Assembly: GCA_020080175.1 (NCBI GenBank) | Contig: JAGHQL010000025.1 | Coordinates: 102,501 to 166,500, forward strand | DNA from: Glutinoglossum americanum | Taxonomy: Eukaryota; Ascomycota; Geoglossomycetes; Geoglossales; Geoglossaceae | Reading direction: 5' to 3' | Length of the DNA stretch: 64,000 nucleotides | Part shown: in pieces, positions 35,102-47,226 of the stretch | Layout: each line of letters opens with the position of its first letter | How positions within the stretch are numbered: position 1 is the stretch's first letter | The notes under the pieces: model-generated | Databases searched by the model: none | What the model saw: the letters and a program-made list of their open reading frames with translations, nothing else | Told to the model about the DNA's origin: nothing | Position numbers and translations under genes: made by a program

Positions 35102-36475
35102 ATGCGAGGCACGGCCACCACCGTGAAGTGGCAAAACGGTGGATTTTCTGTAGGAGGACAGAAGGAGAGCGCGAAGGGAAAGACGTTGGGATTAACAAAG
35201 GCCCCTACACTGAATGGCGTAAAAGATGTGGGAAGGGCGGAGGTGGGAGATGCACGTGCTGTCGTGGTGAACGGTGCCGACTCGGAGCACTTGAATGTGA
35301 GGCTGGAGGGTGAAGAGGACCATGTATTCTCAGGCGATAGCGGAACGAGCAGCGAAGCCGACGGTTCGAGCGAGAGTGAGGATGATGGTGGACATGACAG
35401 ACAAGTGACAAGGCAAGAAGATAAGGATCATGAAATGGCCGACGAATCTGCAGAAGAGGGCGCAGAGCCGTCTTTCGGTGATCTCATCCAAGCACAAATA
35501 TCCCAGCCGATTGAAGTCGAAGCGGCGCTCGCGGACCGGGATACACGCGATAACCCTAGAGAAGCTCTCAAGCTTTCGAAGCCTCGATCTCTTGGGGCCC
35601 TAGACTCTCTCTCTCTCGGAACTGTCATGTCACAAGCTATTCGGACAAACGATGTCACTCTCCTTGAATCATGCCTCCATGCCACAGATCTCGGCACCAT
35701 CCGCTCGACCATCGAGCGTCTTGATTCGAAACTAGCAGCTATCCTCCTCTCTAAGCTAGCGGAACGTCTACACCGACGCCCAGGACGAGCTGGATCCCTG
35801 ATGGTCTGGGTACAATGGACGTTAGTCTCACACGGTGGATACTTGGCTTCGCAGCCCAATTCAATGAAACAGCTCGAATCACTCAACAAGGTCATCGCAG
35901 AACGTGCCAACGCCCTACAGCCTCTACTCGCTCTAAAGGGGAAACTAGATATGCTGGCGGCGCAGTCGCAGCTGAGACGGGGGATGCAGAGTGCAGCGGC
36001 TGCAGCACAAGCAAGAGACGATGAGGAAGAGGAGGGCGTGATATACGTCGAGGGACAAGAAGAGGATGATGATAGCGAAGACCAAGCAGACGCCATGGCC
36101 CAGACAAACACAAAACAAAATCACGCTCGTGCCAAAACTCGGGACACAACCAATCTCATCAGCTCTTCCTCCTCAAATTCCGACTTTGACGAGTCTGATA
36201 TGCCCACCACAGCCGCAAACGGTGCTTTACCGCTCTCCGACGATGAATCCACCTCGTCATCCCTCATCGATGATGAAGCCTCCGAGACCGACGCTTCCTC
36301 TGAAGAAGAAGAAGATGATGATGCGGAGGTGGACCACGATGATGATGACGATGGCGACGAGAATGAGAACGAGGGTGGTGGGAACGGGAATGAGGATAGC
36401 GAGGATGCGGTGCAGCCGCCCCCAGCGAAGAGGCATGCAGGAATGAGGGGCGGGGGGCTGTTTGGGAGGAGGTAA
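35102..36475 (+). CDS. UTP5-like protein with C-terminal Dip2/Utp12 domain (SSU processome)
   Basis: Single exon, 457 residues from the first ATG (G at -3). Residues ~172-287 fit the Dip2/Utp12 domain found at the end of UTP-A/UTP-B WD40 proteins: LGALDSLSLGTVMSQAIRTN, LLESCLHATDLGTIRSTIERL, LLSKLAERLHRRPGRAGSL, then ALKGKLDMLAAQSQLRRG. The best match is Utp5/WDR43, a UTP-A component needed for 18S rRNA processing and rDNA transcription. The N-terminal half is a disordered acidic stretch and no WD40 repeat is visible, unlike the yeast protein (about 640 residues). The tail is very acidic (runs of D/E, around residues 340-440) and ends KRHAGMRGGGLFGRR. Confidence 0.8.
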   Translation: MRGTATTVKWQNGGFSVGGQKESAKGKTLGLTKAPTLNGVKDVGRAEVGDARAVVVNGADSEHLNVRLEGEEDHVFSGDSGTSSEADGSSESEDDGGHDRQVTRQEDKDHEMADESAEEGAEPSFGDLIQAQISQPIEVEAALADRDTRDNPREALKLSKPRSLGALDSLSLGTVMSQAIRTNDVTLLESCLHATDLGTIRSTIERLDSKLAAILLSKLAERLHRRPGRAGSLMVWVQWTLVSHGGYLASQPNSMKQLESLNKVIAERANALQPLLALKGKLDMLAAQSQLRRGMQSAAAAAQARDDEEEEGVIYVEGQEEDDDSEDQADAMAQTNTKQNHARAKTRDTTNLISSSSSNSDFDESDMPTTAANGALPLSDDESTSSSLIDDEASETDASSEEEEDDDAEVDHDDDDDGDENENEGGGNGNEDSEDAVQPPPAKRHAGMRGGGLFGRR

Positions 36476-36848
36476 TAGCTGGGGAGGAAGATCTTTCAAT
36501 GTTTGGACGGGATGAGATAAAAGAGGCATAGTCCAGGGTATTCTCTCTTTGTCTAGGATACCAGTGAGACAGGCAGGCAAACTGAATCACATACGCACAA
36601 AAGCCCAGAGGCAACTAGGCGTTTTCTAATTTCAACTTTTTTTCTCGCGGAGGTCTCTTGCATATGCATAGTCCATTCCAAATAGAACGAGCAGGCAGAC
36701 AAACGAATGAAACAATTCGGCGCCAGGTCGAAATTTCTCTCATATTTCCAGTTTGGGAGATGAATGTGCCTTTTCTCCCAGTGAGGTGGATTTTCAAGGC
36801 GATAATGGAGATTAGAAGAGTAGAGGGCACCTTTCGAACCTCACTGCA
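36476..36848. other. Convergent intergenic region
   Basis: 373 bp between the stop codons of the UTP5-like and RCC1-repeat genes. Nothing else is seen in it. Confidence 0.5.
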
Positions 36849-38117
36849 CTACGCCCTCTCGACCAGCACGAATGTGTTTCTCGGCCCGCAATGAACGCCC
36901 ACTGCCCTCCCCCGTTGCTCAGGCCCCTCGAACTCACACTCTACCCATCTCTCTGAAAACTCCGCTTCGCCAGCCCCCAACTGTCCATTCGTCCCTTCAC
37001 CCACAGCAAACACTCTCCCTTCCCCGCTCAGGGCAACAATATGATGATCGCCCACCCCAACATCCGCCACATCTACCCCATCCTCTCCCTCCCTCGTCGC
37101 ACCAACTCTCGCCAACGCGACGGACTCAAACCCGTTAACATCCTCAAGATCGCTGATCTTTCGCGTCCCTCCCGGTCCGCCCCCGCCCCAGATGTAAAGC
37201 TCGTTGTCTCTGGAGACCGCGGCCGCGAGCCATCCTGCGCAGGCAAGTTTCTTGATGGGAACGCCGCCGAGGGCGTCGACCGCGAGGGGACCAGGTTCTA
37301 TGGGGGTTGGAGGCCGGCCAAGGGGCGAGGGCCGGGTATCAGAGGACCAAGTGTAGATTGTACCGGAGGTGGTAAGGAGGCCGAAGGAGGTGGCGGCAGC
37401 GGTCAAGTGCGTAGCGGTTTCGTACGGAGGAAGTTCGAAGGATTGGACAGAGGAGGGGGTCGTGAGCCATTGGAGAAGGTCTTGGAGGAGAGGGAATTCG
37501 ACGACCTCGCGAGCATCTAAACACTCTGTTAACATATATATGCAAACGAAAGATTGTACATACTAAGGAGTGCGCAAGCACGACCATTGCCGGCGACAAC
37601 GATTTGCTTGACCTTGGAGAGTGAAGGGAGCCTCACGAAGCTTAACGAATCACTTCTTGGCGAGAGCGCATACACGGCATCGTCGTCGGAGACAGCGCCT
37701 TTGAGCCCGGTATGGTCCCCAAACCCTGAACGAAACCTAGAGGCAGGTATCTCGCAAAGAACGGTCACTCCATCTTTGCTAGGAAGGTGAAAACCAAAGA
37801 CATGCAGCGCTGCATTGAGCTCTACTGGCACAAATCAGTTTGACCACCCAATTGGAACTAAAACTCTTTTGCGAGTGTATGAGACAGTGTGAGAAAGAGA
37901 TCATGCCTGAAAAAGAATAGCTGCTCCCTCTAGCAGTGGCGATTCATCGAGGCGGGGCTGAATCTAGCTTACAGAGTGTATCCGCCCAACCCGCGAACAA
38001 GACACGGACGGTGTAATTTCCGCCACAGATCCGCTGGAGACGGATACGATCTCCGGGAGGCGAACCATTGGACGCGAGTTGACGATGGGCATTGAAGCCA
38101 CATGCATAGAGGTCCAT
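36849..38117 (-). CDS. RCC1-repeat beta-propeller protein (ATS1/RCCD1-like)
   Basis: Three exons, 38117-37973, 37824-37564, 37525-36849; 360 residues. RCC1 propellers act as nucleotide-exchange or scaffold modules; small single-domain ones such as yeast Ats1 or human RCCD1 are the nearest kind, but the role here is open. Repeats are clear: MDLYACGFNAHRQL at the start, RICGGNYTVRVLFAGW, QIVVAGNGRACALL, LTAAATSFGLLTTSGTIYTW, KKLACAGWLAAAVSRDNELYIWG, VGVGDHHIVALSGEGRVFAVGEGTNGQLG, and a last VHCGPRNTFVLVE. The first exon lies in a frame with no long open reading frame of its own; it was found by extending the repeat pattern upstream, and the GTAAGC...CAG splice restores phase (Leu codon split). 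Confidence 0.86.
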
Positions 38118-38713
38118 TCATGCAGCACAAACACGCGACCGTCCGAACTGAAGATACTCGGCTGATTTGGCCTGTACCGTAGATTGGACTCTCGTTGGTT
38201 TGGGAAACGTGGGGCTCGGTGGATTTTAGTGGGTCGTCGAACTGTGCCAAGCGGCAGCCGCAGGGATTTAAGATACACAACGAGCTTGGTTATCTTTTGG
38301 GGTCTGTGCAGGGCTATCCCAGCCGGAGTTTAGGGTCTGTGCTTGTGTTCTGGGTTGGTGTGCAACTAATGTAAGCCGCAAGGAAGAGAAACGAGGATGA
38401 TCGAAGGGGAAATGGGCGGGACGCAATAGTTACCACACTCAGCAGGATGGTAGCACCAGGCCATCAATTGTACCCACTGCAAGGGCTTGCCGCATTCCTG
38501 CATAATTGGTCTAGCGAGACATGAGAGAAGCAGAGCAACAGCTAAATACCAAAGCAAGCTGTTTCCCTCCCTGTTTGTTCCGTCAGGAACCGAGCCATGA
38601 TATGAGTCCTCCAGGCCGTTAAATGCATTAAATTAACGATTCTCTCGTTCTCGTTCTCGTTCTCGCCGTTCCCTTCGCTCGTCTTTGTTCAACCCGCCCA
38701 ACTCCTCAGTACG
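38118..38713. promoter_or_regulatory. Divergent promoter of the RCC1-repeat gene and RXT3
   Basis: About 600 bp without a supported gene. A short tandem CTCGTT repeat lies at 38643-38664, some 50 bp before the RXT3 ATG and probably in its 5' UTR. Confidence 0.45.
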
Positions 38714-41700
38714 ATGGACCTGCGACACCACCACTCTACTCAGCAGAATCCCTTCTCGCGACCAACCGCTGCTCAGCAACGGCCTTTCTTCGACAATCCA
38801 AGCCAGCCTCAGTCGTCGCACCCGCCACAACAGCAGCACCAGCAGCCACAGCATCAACAGAACCACGCAAGCCATTCTCAACCACCGTATCGACCATATC
38901 CTACGTCGCATCCTCAGAACCCGCCGCCATTGTACCCGGATCCGCTTGACTGTCAACAACCTCCACCTCCGCCTCCACCTTCGCAACCTTTGCCACCACC
39001 TCCACGAGCCCCTCCTCCTCCTCAAACTCTACCCGCATATCGCTCTCAGACGCCCCCTCCACCCGAGGGAAGCAGCAGTCGCTCCTACAGAAATTCTCCC
39101 TACAACGCTCAGCATCACCCGCCGCAGCCGCCACCGCCTCCTCCTCCTCCTCCTCCTCCTCCTCCTCCTCCCCCACCACCACCACCACCGCCACCACTTA
39201 CAGATAACTCAAGCAGAAATGGCTATAGTCCGACCCGACGAAATGGATATGGGCCGGTGAACCAGTTTAGGAGTGGTGGCGTTGGCGGCGAGATGAATCG
39301 GAACATGCACAATGATGGACACCAGCTGGGGACATTCCAAAATGGAGCACCGGTAAAGAATGGTAAAGTGCCTGCCTATCCTAGCTATCCTAGTTACTAT
39401 TTACAATTTCGCAATGCCCCTTGCACGGCATCCTCACAATACTCATCTCACTCTCATCGCCGCTGTCGCCTCTTTTTTTTGGCGGGCTCTTCACATCCCA
39501 TCATCAGTTTCTGCAAGCGTCTTCCGGCGCTAAATTAATCCCTGCGCCCCCGTCTCGCCCCATCGCGTCCGAGTTTCCTGGGGACCGTGCTTGTGCCACT
39601 TCTTAACCCCGTTCTATTCCTCTTTAGCTCTAGCGAGCTTTGTGCGGCTCTGTTTGCTCACGACTTTTTCCGTTTTCTCGTTTCTTAGAGGCTCGGTCAA
39701 CTCCACCGCCATTGCAACAAACGCCGCATCCCCCCCAAGGACTGATCCATCAAATGTCGCATCACCAGGACCCCGTTTCGGGGGGTAGCCCTCCACGGTT
39801 GTATAGAGGTATGTTGGCTTTGCTCGCGTTGCTTGTATAGAGGTGCTCCCAGACTTGTGATCGAGTTTTGGTGGGGGCGCGTCACGACTCCTGAGATCAC
39901 ACAAACTCCCATGCATCCACACGTACCAATTTCAAACTTACATCTGCTTCTATGGCGGCATCTGCTGAATACGGATCAGCTCGAAATGCGCTATTGTCCC
40001 GTCAGGGTTTTACTGACAACATGTCCCTCGTTTCAGGTCATCTCGATCCGAACCCACAACCACCTCCACTGTTTGGCAACCGTCAGATGCCCCCGCCCTC
40101 CTCACCACGACAACACCCACAGAGCCACAATCCAACGCCACTATCGCGAGGGCCGCCGCCCACATTGAGTGCACCTACATCTTTCCAATCCGGACGTGAC
40201 CTGCCGTCACTATCATCCCTGCATCGACCAGGAAGTAGTATGTCTATCTCTTCCATGCTCGACACGAATCCGCCTCCTCCACCCCGAGATAATGGCCATT
40301 CTGCTTCGTCGCAGCAACATTCTTCGTCGACAACGTCATCTGCGCCACCTCCGCCTCCATCCGGCCAAAATATCATAACAAGCCATTCCCCCCCACAACG
40401 TCAAGTTGTCCTTACAAGGCCAGAGCATTCACCATACAAACGGCCATACACTCCTGATGGGTACCTCTACTCCGATTCGCGAGAATCTCGGGACGTTCGC
40501 GACGCCCCTCGTGATGGCGCAGGACACCCCTCGGGATCGCCGACATCATCCCTATTTCCTCGGAGCAGGGGCTCCCCTGAGCAATTTCGCCATGGGCGTT
40601 CTCTATCCCAACAGCGACAGCACTATCAGACATACCCCCCGCCCCAATCAGGCACAACTGTTTTAGCCAGAGAGCAACCAGTACAGCAGCCGCATCATCA
40701 CCATAGTGGAAGCGGACCCCCGCCAAGACCCTCAAGCCAACCAATTGGTTATAGCGGTATTGGATCCGAGAAGGAGGAAGCTCGACCAGCCCCGTTCGGT
40801 CGACCTCCTAACTTCGGAAGGAGTCACGGTCAAATGTCTGGAGATCGAGAGCGTTTCGTAGATCCAGAACGTGAGATTGCACTAGAGAGGGAGAACAGTG
40901 AGAGGCTGGAAAGAGCTAGGACGGTGCAGCCACTTTCTGGGCTGACGCAGTCCCAAGCTCTCCCATTGCAGCGGCATCCCTTTGGAGAGAATGAACGGGA
41001 GCGAGAGCGGGAGCGGGAGGGGCAGCGACAGACATTGTGGGGGGCGACCACGTCGCAGCAAACAACCCCTGAAACCCGCCAACAGCAACCACTTCCGACT
41101 TCAGGACCTCCACACGGTTCCAGCGGATTCGCAGGTGGATTTCAAAACTATGCTTCGTCCTCTCATTCGCCATTCGCAAATACCAGTTCTCTTAACGCAA
41201 TTCCTGATGCACGTCAACCCGCCGGGCCACAAAACCAGCATCCTCAAGGTCAATCAGGACAGCAGTTACCCCCGCCACCGTTTGAAAACAGCAGCTCCGA
41301 GAGGAGGAGACCAACGTATCCGCCGACAACCTCAGTGTACGGTGGTGTGACTAGTGAACCAGTATCCCAGGCCACCGAACGACATCAACGAAAAGGGAGC
41401 GATGAGGTAGTGCCGTCGCAACCGCAACCGCAACCTCAACCGCACCAGCACCATCCTCAGCATCACCAACACCAGCAAGCGCAGCCACAGACGCAACCGC
41501 AACCTCAACCGCAAACTCAACCGCAATCGCAGCCGCAGCCGCAGTCGCAGTCACAGCCGCAGTCGCAGTCACAGTCACAGTCACAGCTACCGCCACAACC
41601 GCAATCCCAACAGCAAACAAACCAGCCGCACCAGCACCAACAACAACCACTACAGCTACAGCAGCACCAGCACCAGCAACACCAACAGCAACAGCTACAG

Positions 41701-41780
41701 CAGCTACAGCAGCATCAACAACAACAGCAATTACAGCAGCAGCAGCCTACACAGGCACAACCACAGCCACAGCAGCAACC

Positions 41781-41816
<36 letters not shown>

Positions 41817-43455
41817 GCAGCAGCAGCAGCAGCAGCAACACCAACAGCGGTTTTTAAATGTAAGCGACCGAAACAGAGGGAGAGCATCCCCACTTCCTCA
41901 GGCTGTACAAGGCGCTCAAGGTCAAATGAGTGGTCCTGGTGGAGAGCCTGGCATCAAAAGCGAATTTGGTCGGATGTTCTCTGGTATCGGTAGTGGCGTT
42001 GGAACCGTTATGGCTACTGCAGGACCCACACCCGGCGGGATATCACGCACAACTTTCAATCAAAGTCCGCTTAAACGAGAAGAAAGCGGAGACTCCATGG
42101 CATCACGATTAGAAGGAGAATCTCGCGACACTCCAACATCGGGATCAGGTTCGCGAGGCGGGCGGAGAGGCAGAAAAGCCAAGGATGGCGATAAGACAGA
42201 CTGCGACAGTGTCGATGGTAGATCAACCCCTGGTGGCAGCGTAAGAGGATCGAAAAGGAGCAGGCACAATCACCACCACCATCACCACCACCATTCACAT
42301 GGACATCAGTGAGTCTTTCAACATTCCAAAACATAGTCCTGGCAGAAATAGGCTACTAATATATACAGTCACCACCATCACCACCACAAAAGGGAGGATG
42401 ACAACGCATCTCCGTCACCCGCTCAACCATCGCCTCTTGGTTTCTCATCGTTTGCCGGTGTGAAGCGCACGCTGACTCCCCTGCAAAATGCCTCTACTCC
42501 ATCTGCTACTCATCACCACCACCATCACCACCATACCAAGGCCACACCTCCGGCCCCTCAAAACCTCCCTATACCCGTATCGCCCCCAAAGAAACCAGCT
42601 TTAACAATACATTCCCAAAGTGTATTAGATAGTGTCGCTCATCTCCCACGCCACCACCTAGGCTCCACTCTCTACTCCTCCAAGCTATCGCCTGCCACCA
42701 GCTCCCACTCGAAGTTTGGCTTCGTCACTACACCGACGCCTCTCCCTCGCTTTCAGGGAAAGGAGAATTGCACTTTCACCGTTCGCGTACCAAGATTCTA
42801 TTTAATTCCTGACCACCGAGAAGAGATTGTCCGTCGTCGAGCGCTATGGGGTAGTGAAATTTACACCGATGACTCTGACGTGATCGCCGCCTGTATTCAT
42901 GCAGGATGGATCCGTGGAGAATGGGGCGATGATGTTGACGTTTCGATGCTGGACTTAATCGCTGGCGATTCAACAGAATCTGTCTCCCAGAAACTGATAG
43001 ATTCCACGAATGGCCAAGGAGTTACCGAAAAATCGGACAAATCCATAGTTCCACCCACTGATATCACAATCAGAAGTCCTCTGTCTACCGGACCAATGAT
43101 TCCACCTCCCAATTGCGACCTTAACGTCACCATCCTCATCCTCCCAACCCTGGAGTCTTACGCCTCCACAGTGTCACGCGGCATCCGGTCGCGCACATGG
43201 AGCAAAGACCACGACGGCCTGAGTTTCAAGATCGAACATATAAAATGGGTCGAGGGTACGATTGGGGCGACAGAGAGGGGGGGAGAAGCGAGGAGGAAAA
43301 GGATAAAAACCAGAAGATCTGAGCTTCTCAGCGAGGAGGGATCTGTGAATCTTAAGGTTGAATGGATGAAGACGGGTAGTGAGAGCAAGGGGAAGATTAG
43401 GCCAGGGGGGGGCGGACCATCTATGGGCGTGCCAGTTGCGGAGATGGTTGCATAG
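38714..43455 (+). CDS. rxt3: RXT3 subunit of the Rpd3L histone deacetylase complex
   Basis: Four exons inferred, 38714-39362, 39689-39808, 40037-42308, 42369-43455; 1,375 residues. The Rxt3 domain is in the last ~300 residues: FTVRVPRFYLIPDHREEIV, RRALWGSEIYTDDSDVIAAC, IHAGWIRGEW, and later LNVTILILPTLE and LSFKIEHIKWVEG. Everything before it is disordered: a run of 23 prolines (39128-39196), a long Gln/Pro-Gln region (about 41413-41850), and poly-His runs, one of which continues across the last intron. The introns between exons 1-3 were placed by phase: GTAAAG...CTTAG (326 bp) and GTATGT...TTTCAG (228 bp, ACTGAC branch). An alternative internal start at 39952 would lie inside the second of these introns and is less likely. 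Confidence 0.9.
39128..39196 (+). repeat. CCN repeat encoding 23 consecutive prolines (in RXT3)
   Basis: Within RXT3 exon 1. The centre is pure CCT repeats, flanked by CCA/CCG codons, so slippage is possible. Confidence 0.85.
41413..41850 (+). repeat. Gln / Pro-Gln repeat tract (in RXT3)
   Basis: About 145 codons dominated by CAA/CAG with interspersed CCN, CAC and TCA/TCG, first as PQPQ and SQSQ units and then as QQ, LQ and HQ units, ending in an almost pure polyQ run. Codons are mixed, which suggests an old, purifying-selected or interrupted repeat rather than a recent expansion, except for a CAA run near 41786-41813. Confidence 0.8.
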
Positions 43456-43596
43456 CCACCGCTTATCATTCTTTGCGTCTGCGTATGGCGATCTGGTTGT
43501 ATTTTACTTTTAGAGGAAGCATGTCACAGAGGCACCTAGTGTACAAGTAGCATAGCTATTATTACTACCCTAAGGAATACTTAATGTATACTGGTT

Positions 43597-45357
43597 TCAC
43601 TGTGGCTTTTTCCCAGGCGCCTTCTGATGCCTCCAGGATCCACCCGATAGTAGCACAATCACAAGCTGCACCATCACCACAAACACTCTAACGGCATAAT
43701 CCCGCCACCCAAGTACCGGCCTCCCCCTCACAAACCTTCCACTCAGAACGTCAAACGGCACCTTCGCGCCAAGATGCTCCACCGCGACCCTAACACCGGA
43801 CGTGAACCCATCCTCATGTAACCCATAACCCGTCCACGCACCCGCGTAGCTCACGCCCCTCCGGTTCTGAATCTTGTGTAACAGCTTCTGGGAGCAGATA
43901 GCGGCGGAGTTGTATACGGGGTGGGAGTAAGTGTAGGAGGAATGGGTGAGGGAAGGGTCAGGGGTGGAAGTGGGGTTGAGGGTTAGGAGGATGGGGTTTG
44001 GGAAGATGGGAGCCGAGTCAGGAGGGAGGCGCTGGAGTTGGGTGAGGTTGTAGGTTAGCGTAATGGGGGGGCGGGGGTTTGCGGGGGAAGGGGAGTGGGA
44101 GAGGTAGTTCCAGGATGCTTGAGCTAGGGGGCAGGTGGGGAGGAACTGCAGAGAGGGTTAGAGTTAGGGAGGAAGGGGCGGTTTTGTAAAGGGGATGCAT
44201 ACGTTAGTATCCGAATGCAAAATCGCGATATTCCTCGTCGTCGCAAATCCCCCTAACACCTTCTTCTCCAGTTCGCTCGCACCTACCCCGCGGCCCACAA
44301 TCTTCGCCGCTTGGTCACCATGCGTTGCCAGTATCACGTGGTCGAATAGTTCTTTACGTCCGTCTGCGAATCTGAGCGCCACAGTGTCGGTGGTAGGGTT
44401 AGTGGAGAGGGAATAGATGGGGGTGGATGTGTGGATGCGAGAGGCGGGGAAGAATGAGAGGAGAGCTGAAATGTAGGTTCGAGCGCCGTCGGGGATGGTG
44501 AGCCAGGTCGGGCAGGCGGAGAGGGTGGCGAGGAGTTGGTAGTTATACCTGTGAGACAGGAATGTTTAGGGGGTGGTTGTTGCACTATTTCCGATCCCAG
44601 GGTTTAAGGAATAGGGGATTGGAGATCCGGGGGTACGTACATAATCCGGACCAGCGTGCTAGCCGGAAATTCAAACAAGCGCTTGTTCGGGCCGGTGCTC
44701 CATACTGCAGCAATCATGGGGATCAAGTAGTCGTTCCGAAAGCTCTGCAAGTACTCATTGCGTTCCAGATACTCTCCAATACTTTCCAATGATCTCGCAC
44801 TTTCACCCTCACCATCCTCACCATCACTCGCCCCATCCTCCTCACCTTCTATCAATAGATCGAGTGCAAACTGGTTAAACCGTGCGATATCCAATAGCAT
44901 GCGCCAGAAGGACGGACGCAGGATATTTCGGCGTTGTGCGAAGAGGGAATTGAGGGAGGTCCAGGCCCATTCGAAAGATCCGTTGTCGCGGGAAATGCTA
45001 AAAGTCATGGAGGTTGCGACGGTGGGGATTTTGAGGTGGCGGAGGAAGGCGAGGAAATTTGCTGGTTGGGGATTTTCAAAGAAAGTGTTGGCATAAGGAA
45101 CTAGGAGACTGAAGGACGGCGACGACCAAGGGGGGGAGGAGGATAAACTAACGGTACGCAGCTGCATTACAGACAATGAAACCAGTATCGACATTTATCT
45201 TTTGTCCTTCATTCTGAAAAACCACCGTGTTGGTATGTCCTCCAAGACGATCCTCAGCCTCATAGAGATGGACTTCATGATCTGTGCTTTTGAGTGCCCA
45301 CAAAGCGGCCAACCCAGAGATCCCACTGCCTACAATGGCGACTCTTTTGGGCTGCAT
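43597..45357 (-). CDS. FAD-dependent amine-oxidase-type flavoprotein
   Basis: Four exons, 45357-45153, 45061-44641, 44548-44203, 44145-43597; 506 residues. The N-terminal Rossmann fold RVAIVGSGISGLAALWAL (GxGxxG at residues 10-15), YEAEDRLGGHTNT and VDTGFIVCNAAAYPNFLAFL identify the predicted NAD/FAD-binding protein group (COG2907-type) that resembles amine oxidases and carotenoid/squalene desaturases. Further family pieces: MTFSISRDNGSFEWAW, HVILATHGDQAAKIV, ASWNYLSHSP, SYAGAWTGYGLHEDGFTSG (FAD contact). A hydrophobic stretch near the C-terminus (VRVFVVMVQLVIVLLSGG) may anchor it in a membrane. The substrate is unknown. The first intron has a GTTAGT donor; it was chosen because it restores the YPNF motif. 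Divergent from VTI1. Confidence 0.87.
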
Positions 45358-46069
45358 AGCGTGAAGAAGTAGAAATTCCCCCCTGTGTGAAAAGAAAAGA
45401 TGACTAAATTGATACCTGAATTGATACTCAATTGAGATATTGGAAACCCTTTTCTTTTGAAAGAAGAGGTGGCAGCACAAGGAGACGATGAGAGAATAAG
45501 GCTAGAGAGACGCCATCAATGAGACATTCCGGAAAGCGTTTTGGAGTTAAATCCATAGTATGGAGGTTTGTTGTGGGGCAGTCCTTCTTATGGACAGATC
45601 GATCACATGACGCGCTCCTCTAATGAAAAAGAAAGATCATTACCATTTTAAAATAGCGAGTAATAAAGCATAAAAATACTATTTAGTGGAGTATTTAGTG
45701 CAACTAATGCATAATCTTGGCCTTACAGTTATCGGTACCTGAGATTGTAAGGGCGTCTTGATAATGTTAGATGTGCCGCGAGGCTTTGCCCGCCCCATCC
45801 CATTGACCAACAATAACAATCGACAATAGCTGGACTTAAGACCCTCCGACATACCCGAGAATACCTCTTGATTTCCTAGAAGCTGTCTGCAGGGCCGTTT
45901 ATAGACATTCCTACGCCTCTACACCCACTGATACGACGAGGTTTACTCTTGCGTCAGCATTCAATAGAGCGCACTTCTAGGCAACATTTCCTGTCTCGCA
46001 CTACTTCAAGCTACAACCACCGAGAATCTAATCCCCAGATACACACACATTACATAGATTACATAGGAA
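45358..46069. promoter_or_regulatory. Divergent promoter of the flavoprotein gene and VTI1
   Basis: 712 bp, AT-rich in the middle (45630-45720), with a short direct repeat TATTTAGTG at 45680-45688 and 45692-45700. No gene is supported. Confidence 0.4.
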
Positions 46070-46943
46070 ATGTCGAATCCACTAGATTCTGACCCGGGAT
46101 CGGAGCTCTTCGCTGGCTACGAAGCCGAGCTAAAGCTCGTACAGGCAGACCTGAGCCAACAGCTTGATCAGATACCGGACCTCTTGGGCGAGCCTAGGAA
46201 AGCCGCGATAGGGAAGGCAGAGAGAGCTTTGGATGAAGCAAGTGAGCTGGTACGTAGATTTCGACTATGGCTGTGAAGGGTTCGTCGAGGTGTCAAACTA
46301 CGAATGGACCACCATGGGGCAAATTTCCAGAACTTGCAGAATAGCGACGAATACTGACTCAACCCCGCCCCGGAAAGCTCGGCCAAATGCGCATCGAAAA
46401 GCAAAATATTCCCTCCCGAACTCGCAACTCCGTAAACGTCCGTTTCCGCAACTTCGAATCCGATATCGACGCCGCAAAACGCAAACTCAAATCCCTCACT
46501 GATGACCGCTCCGCCCTCTTCGGCGACCGCTACTCAGACCTCGCGCCCTCAGATGCAGTGATCAACCAGCGTCAGCAGCTTCTCTCGGGCACCGAACGGC
46601 TGCAGCGGAGTTCGGGGCGGTTGATGGAGAGTCAGCGGATTGCGAATGAGACGGAGTCGGTGGGGGCGAGCACGCTGGCAAATTTGCAGACGCAGAGAGA
46701 GACTATTTTGCATACAAGGGAGACATTGCTGCACTCGGAGACGCAGGTTGAGAGGAGCGTGAAAACGCTGAGGGGTATGGCCCGTAGGTACTTAGTCCCT
46801 TATTCACCCGCCGCCACATTGATCACGATCACAATCTTGCTAACATAGCGGATAGGATGGCTACGAATCGGATAATTACCGTCGCCATCATCACCGTTCT
46901 CGTCCTCCTCATTCTCGCTGTCATCATTAGCAAGTTCCGCTGA
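46070..46943 (+). CDS. vti1: Qb-SNARE VTI1
   Basis: Three exons, 46070-46249, 46378-46787, 46856-46943; 225 residues. Vti1 takes part in Golgi-endosome, vacuole and retrograde fusion. The N-terminal three-helix domain starts LFAGYEAELKLVQADLSQQLD and includes RIEKQNIPSRTRNSVNVRFR; the SNARE helix runs from about residue 150 (LLSGTERLQRSSGRLMESQRI, LANLQTQRETILHTRETL) to MARR; the last ~23 residues form the tail anchor (IITVAIITVLVLLILAVII). The intron before exon 3 splits the Arg codon of MARRMATNR. The first intron ends in an AAG acceptor. Confidence 0.94.
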
Positions 46944-47226
46944 GCACATGTATCCTTTCCTTTCCTTCGGCGCGGCGGATCTGAATTTTCTGGGTCTCTT
47001 GTAATTATTATACTCTCTGCTTTGATTCGGGGGCCGCTATCGTTTATATTATAATGCGAGCAGCCAAATAAAATTCCCGTGAAAACGCCCATGGCCATGC
47101 TCACCCCAGCCACGGTGATGTGATATTAAACATGACCGATGCCCTGAACCCAGCTTGACATAAACGCCTACTAAACCAGCCAGGCCCAAAATACCACCAG
47201 ATGAACAGAGCTTCCCCCCAAAAGTG

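Noticed and set aside
37964-38280. Two ~100-codon minus-strand frames over the RCC1-repeat first exon
   Set aside because: The repeat motifs (GFNAHRQL, CGGNYTVRV) are in the third frame, which begins at 38117; the longer frames are shadows.
38366-38598. Possible upstream exons of the RCC1-repeat gene
   Set aside because: A frame with NYAGMRQALAVGTIDG looked propeller-like, but no splice combination connected it in phase, and the ATG at 38117 gives a standard start.
39833-40168. Alternative exon of RXT3 in another frame, or a start at 39952
   Set aside because: Only the splice from 39808 to 40037 joins the two proline-rich parts in phase; the intervening frames lack the composition of the protein.
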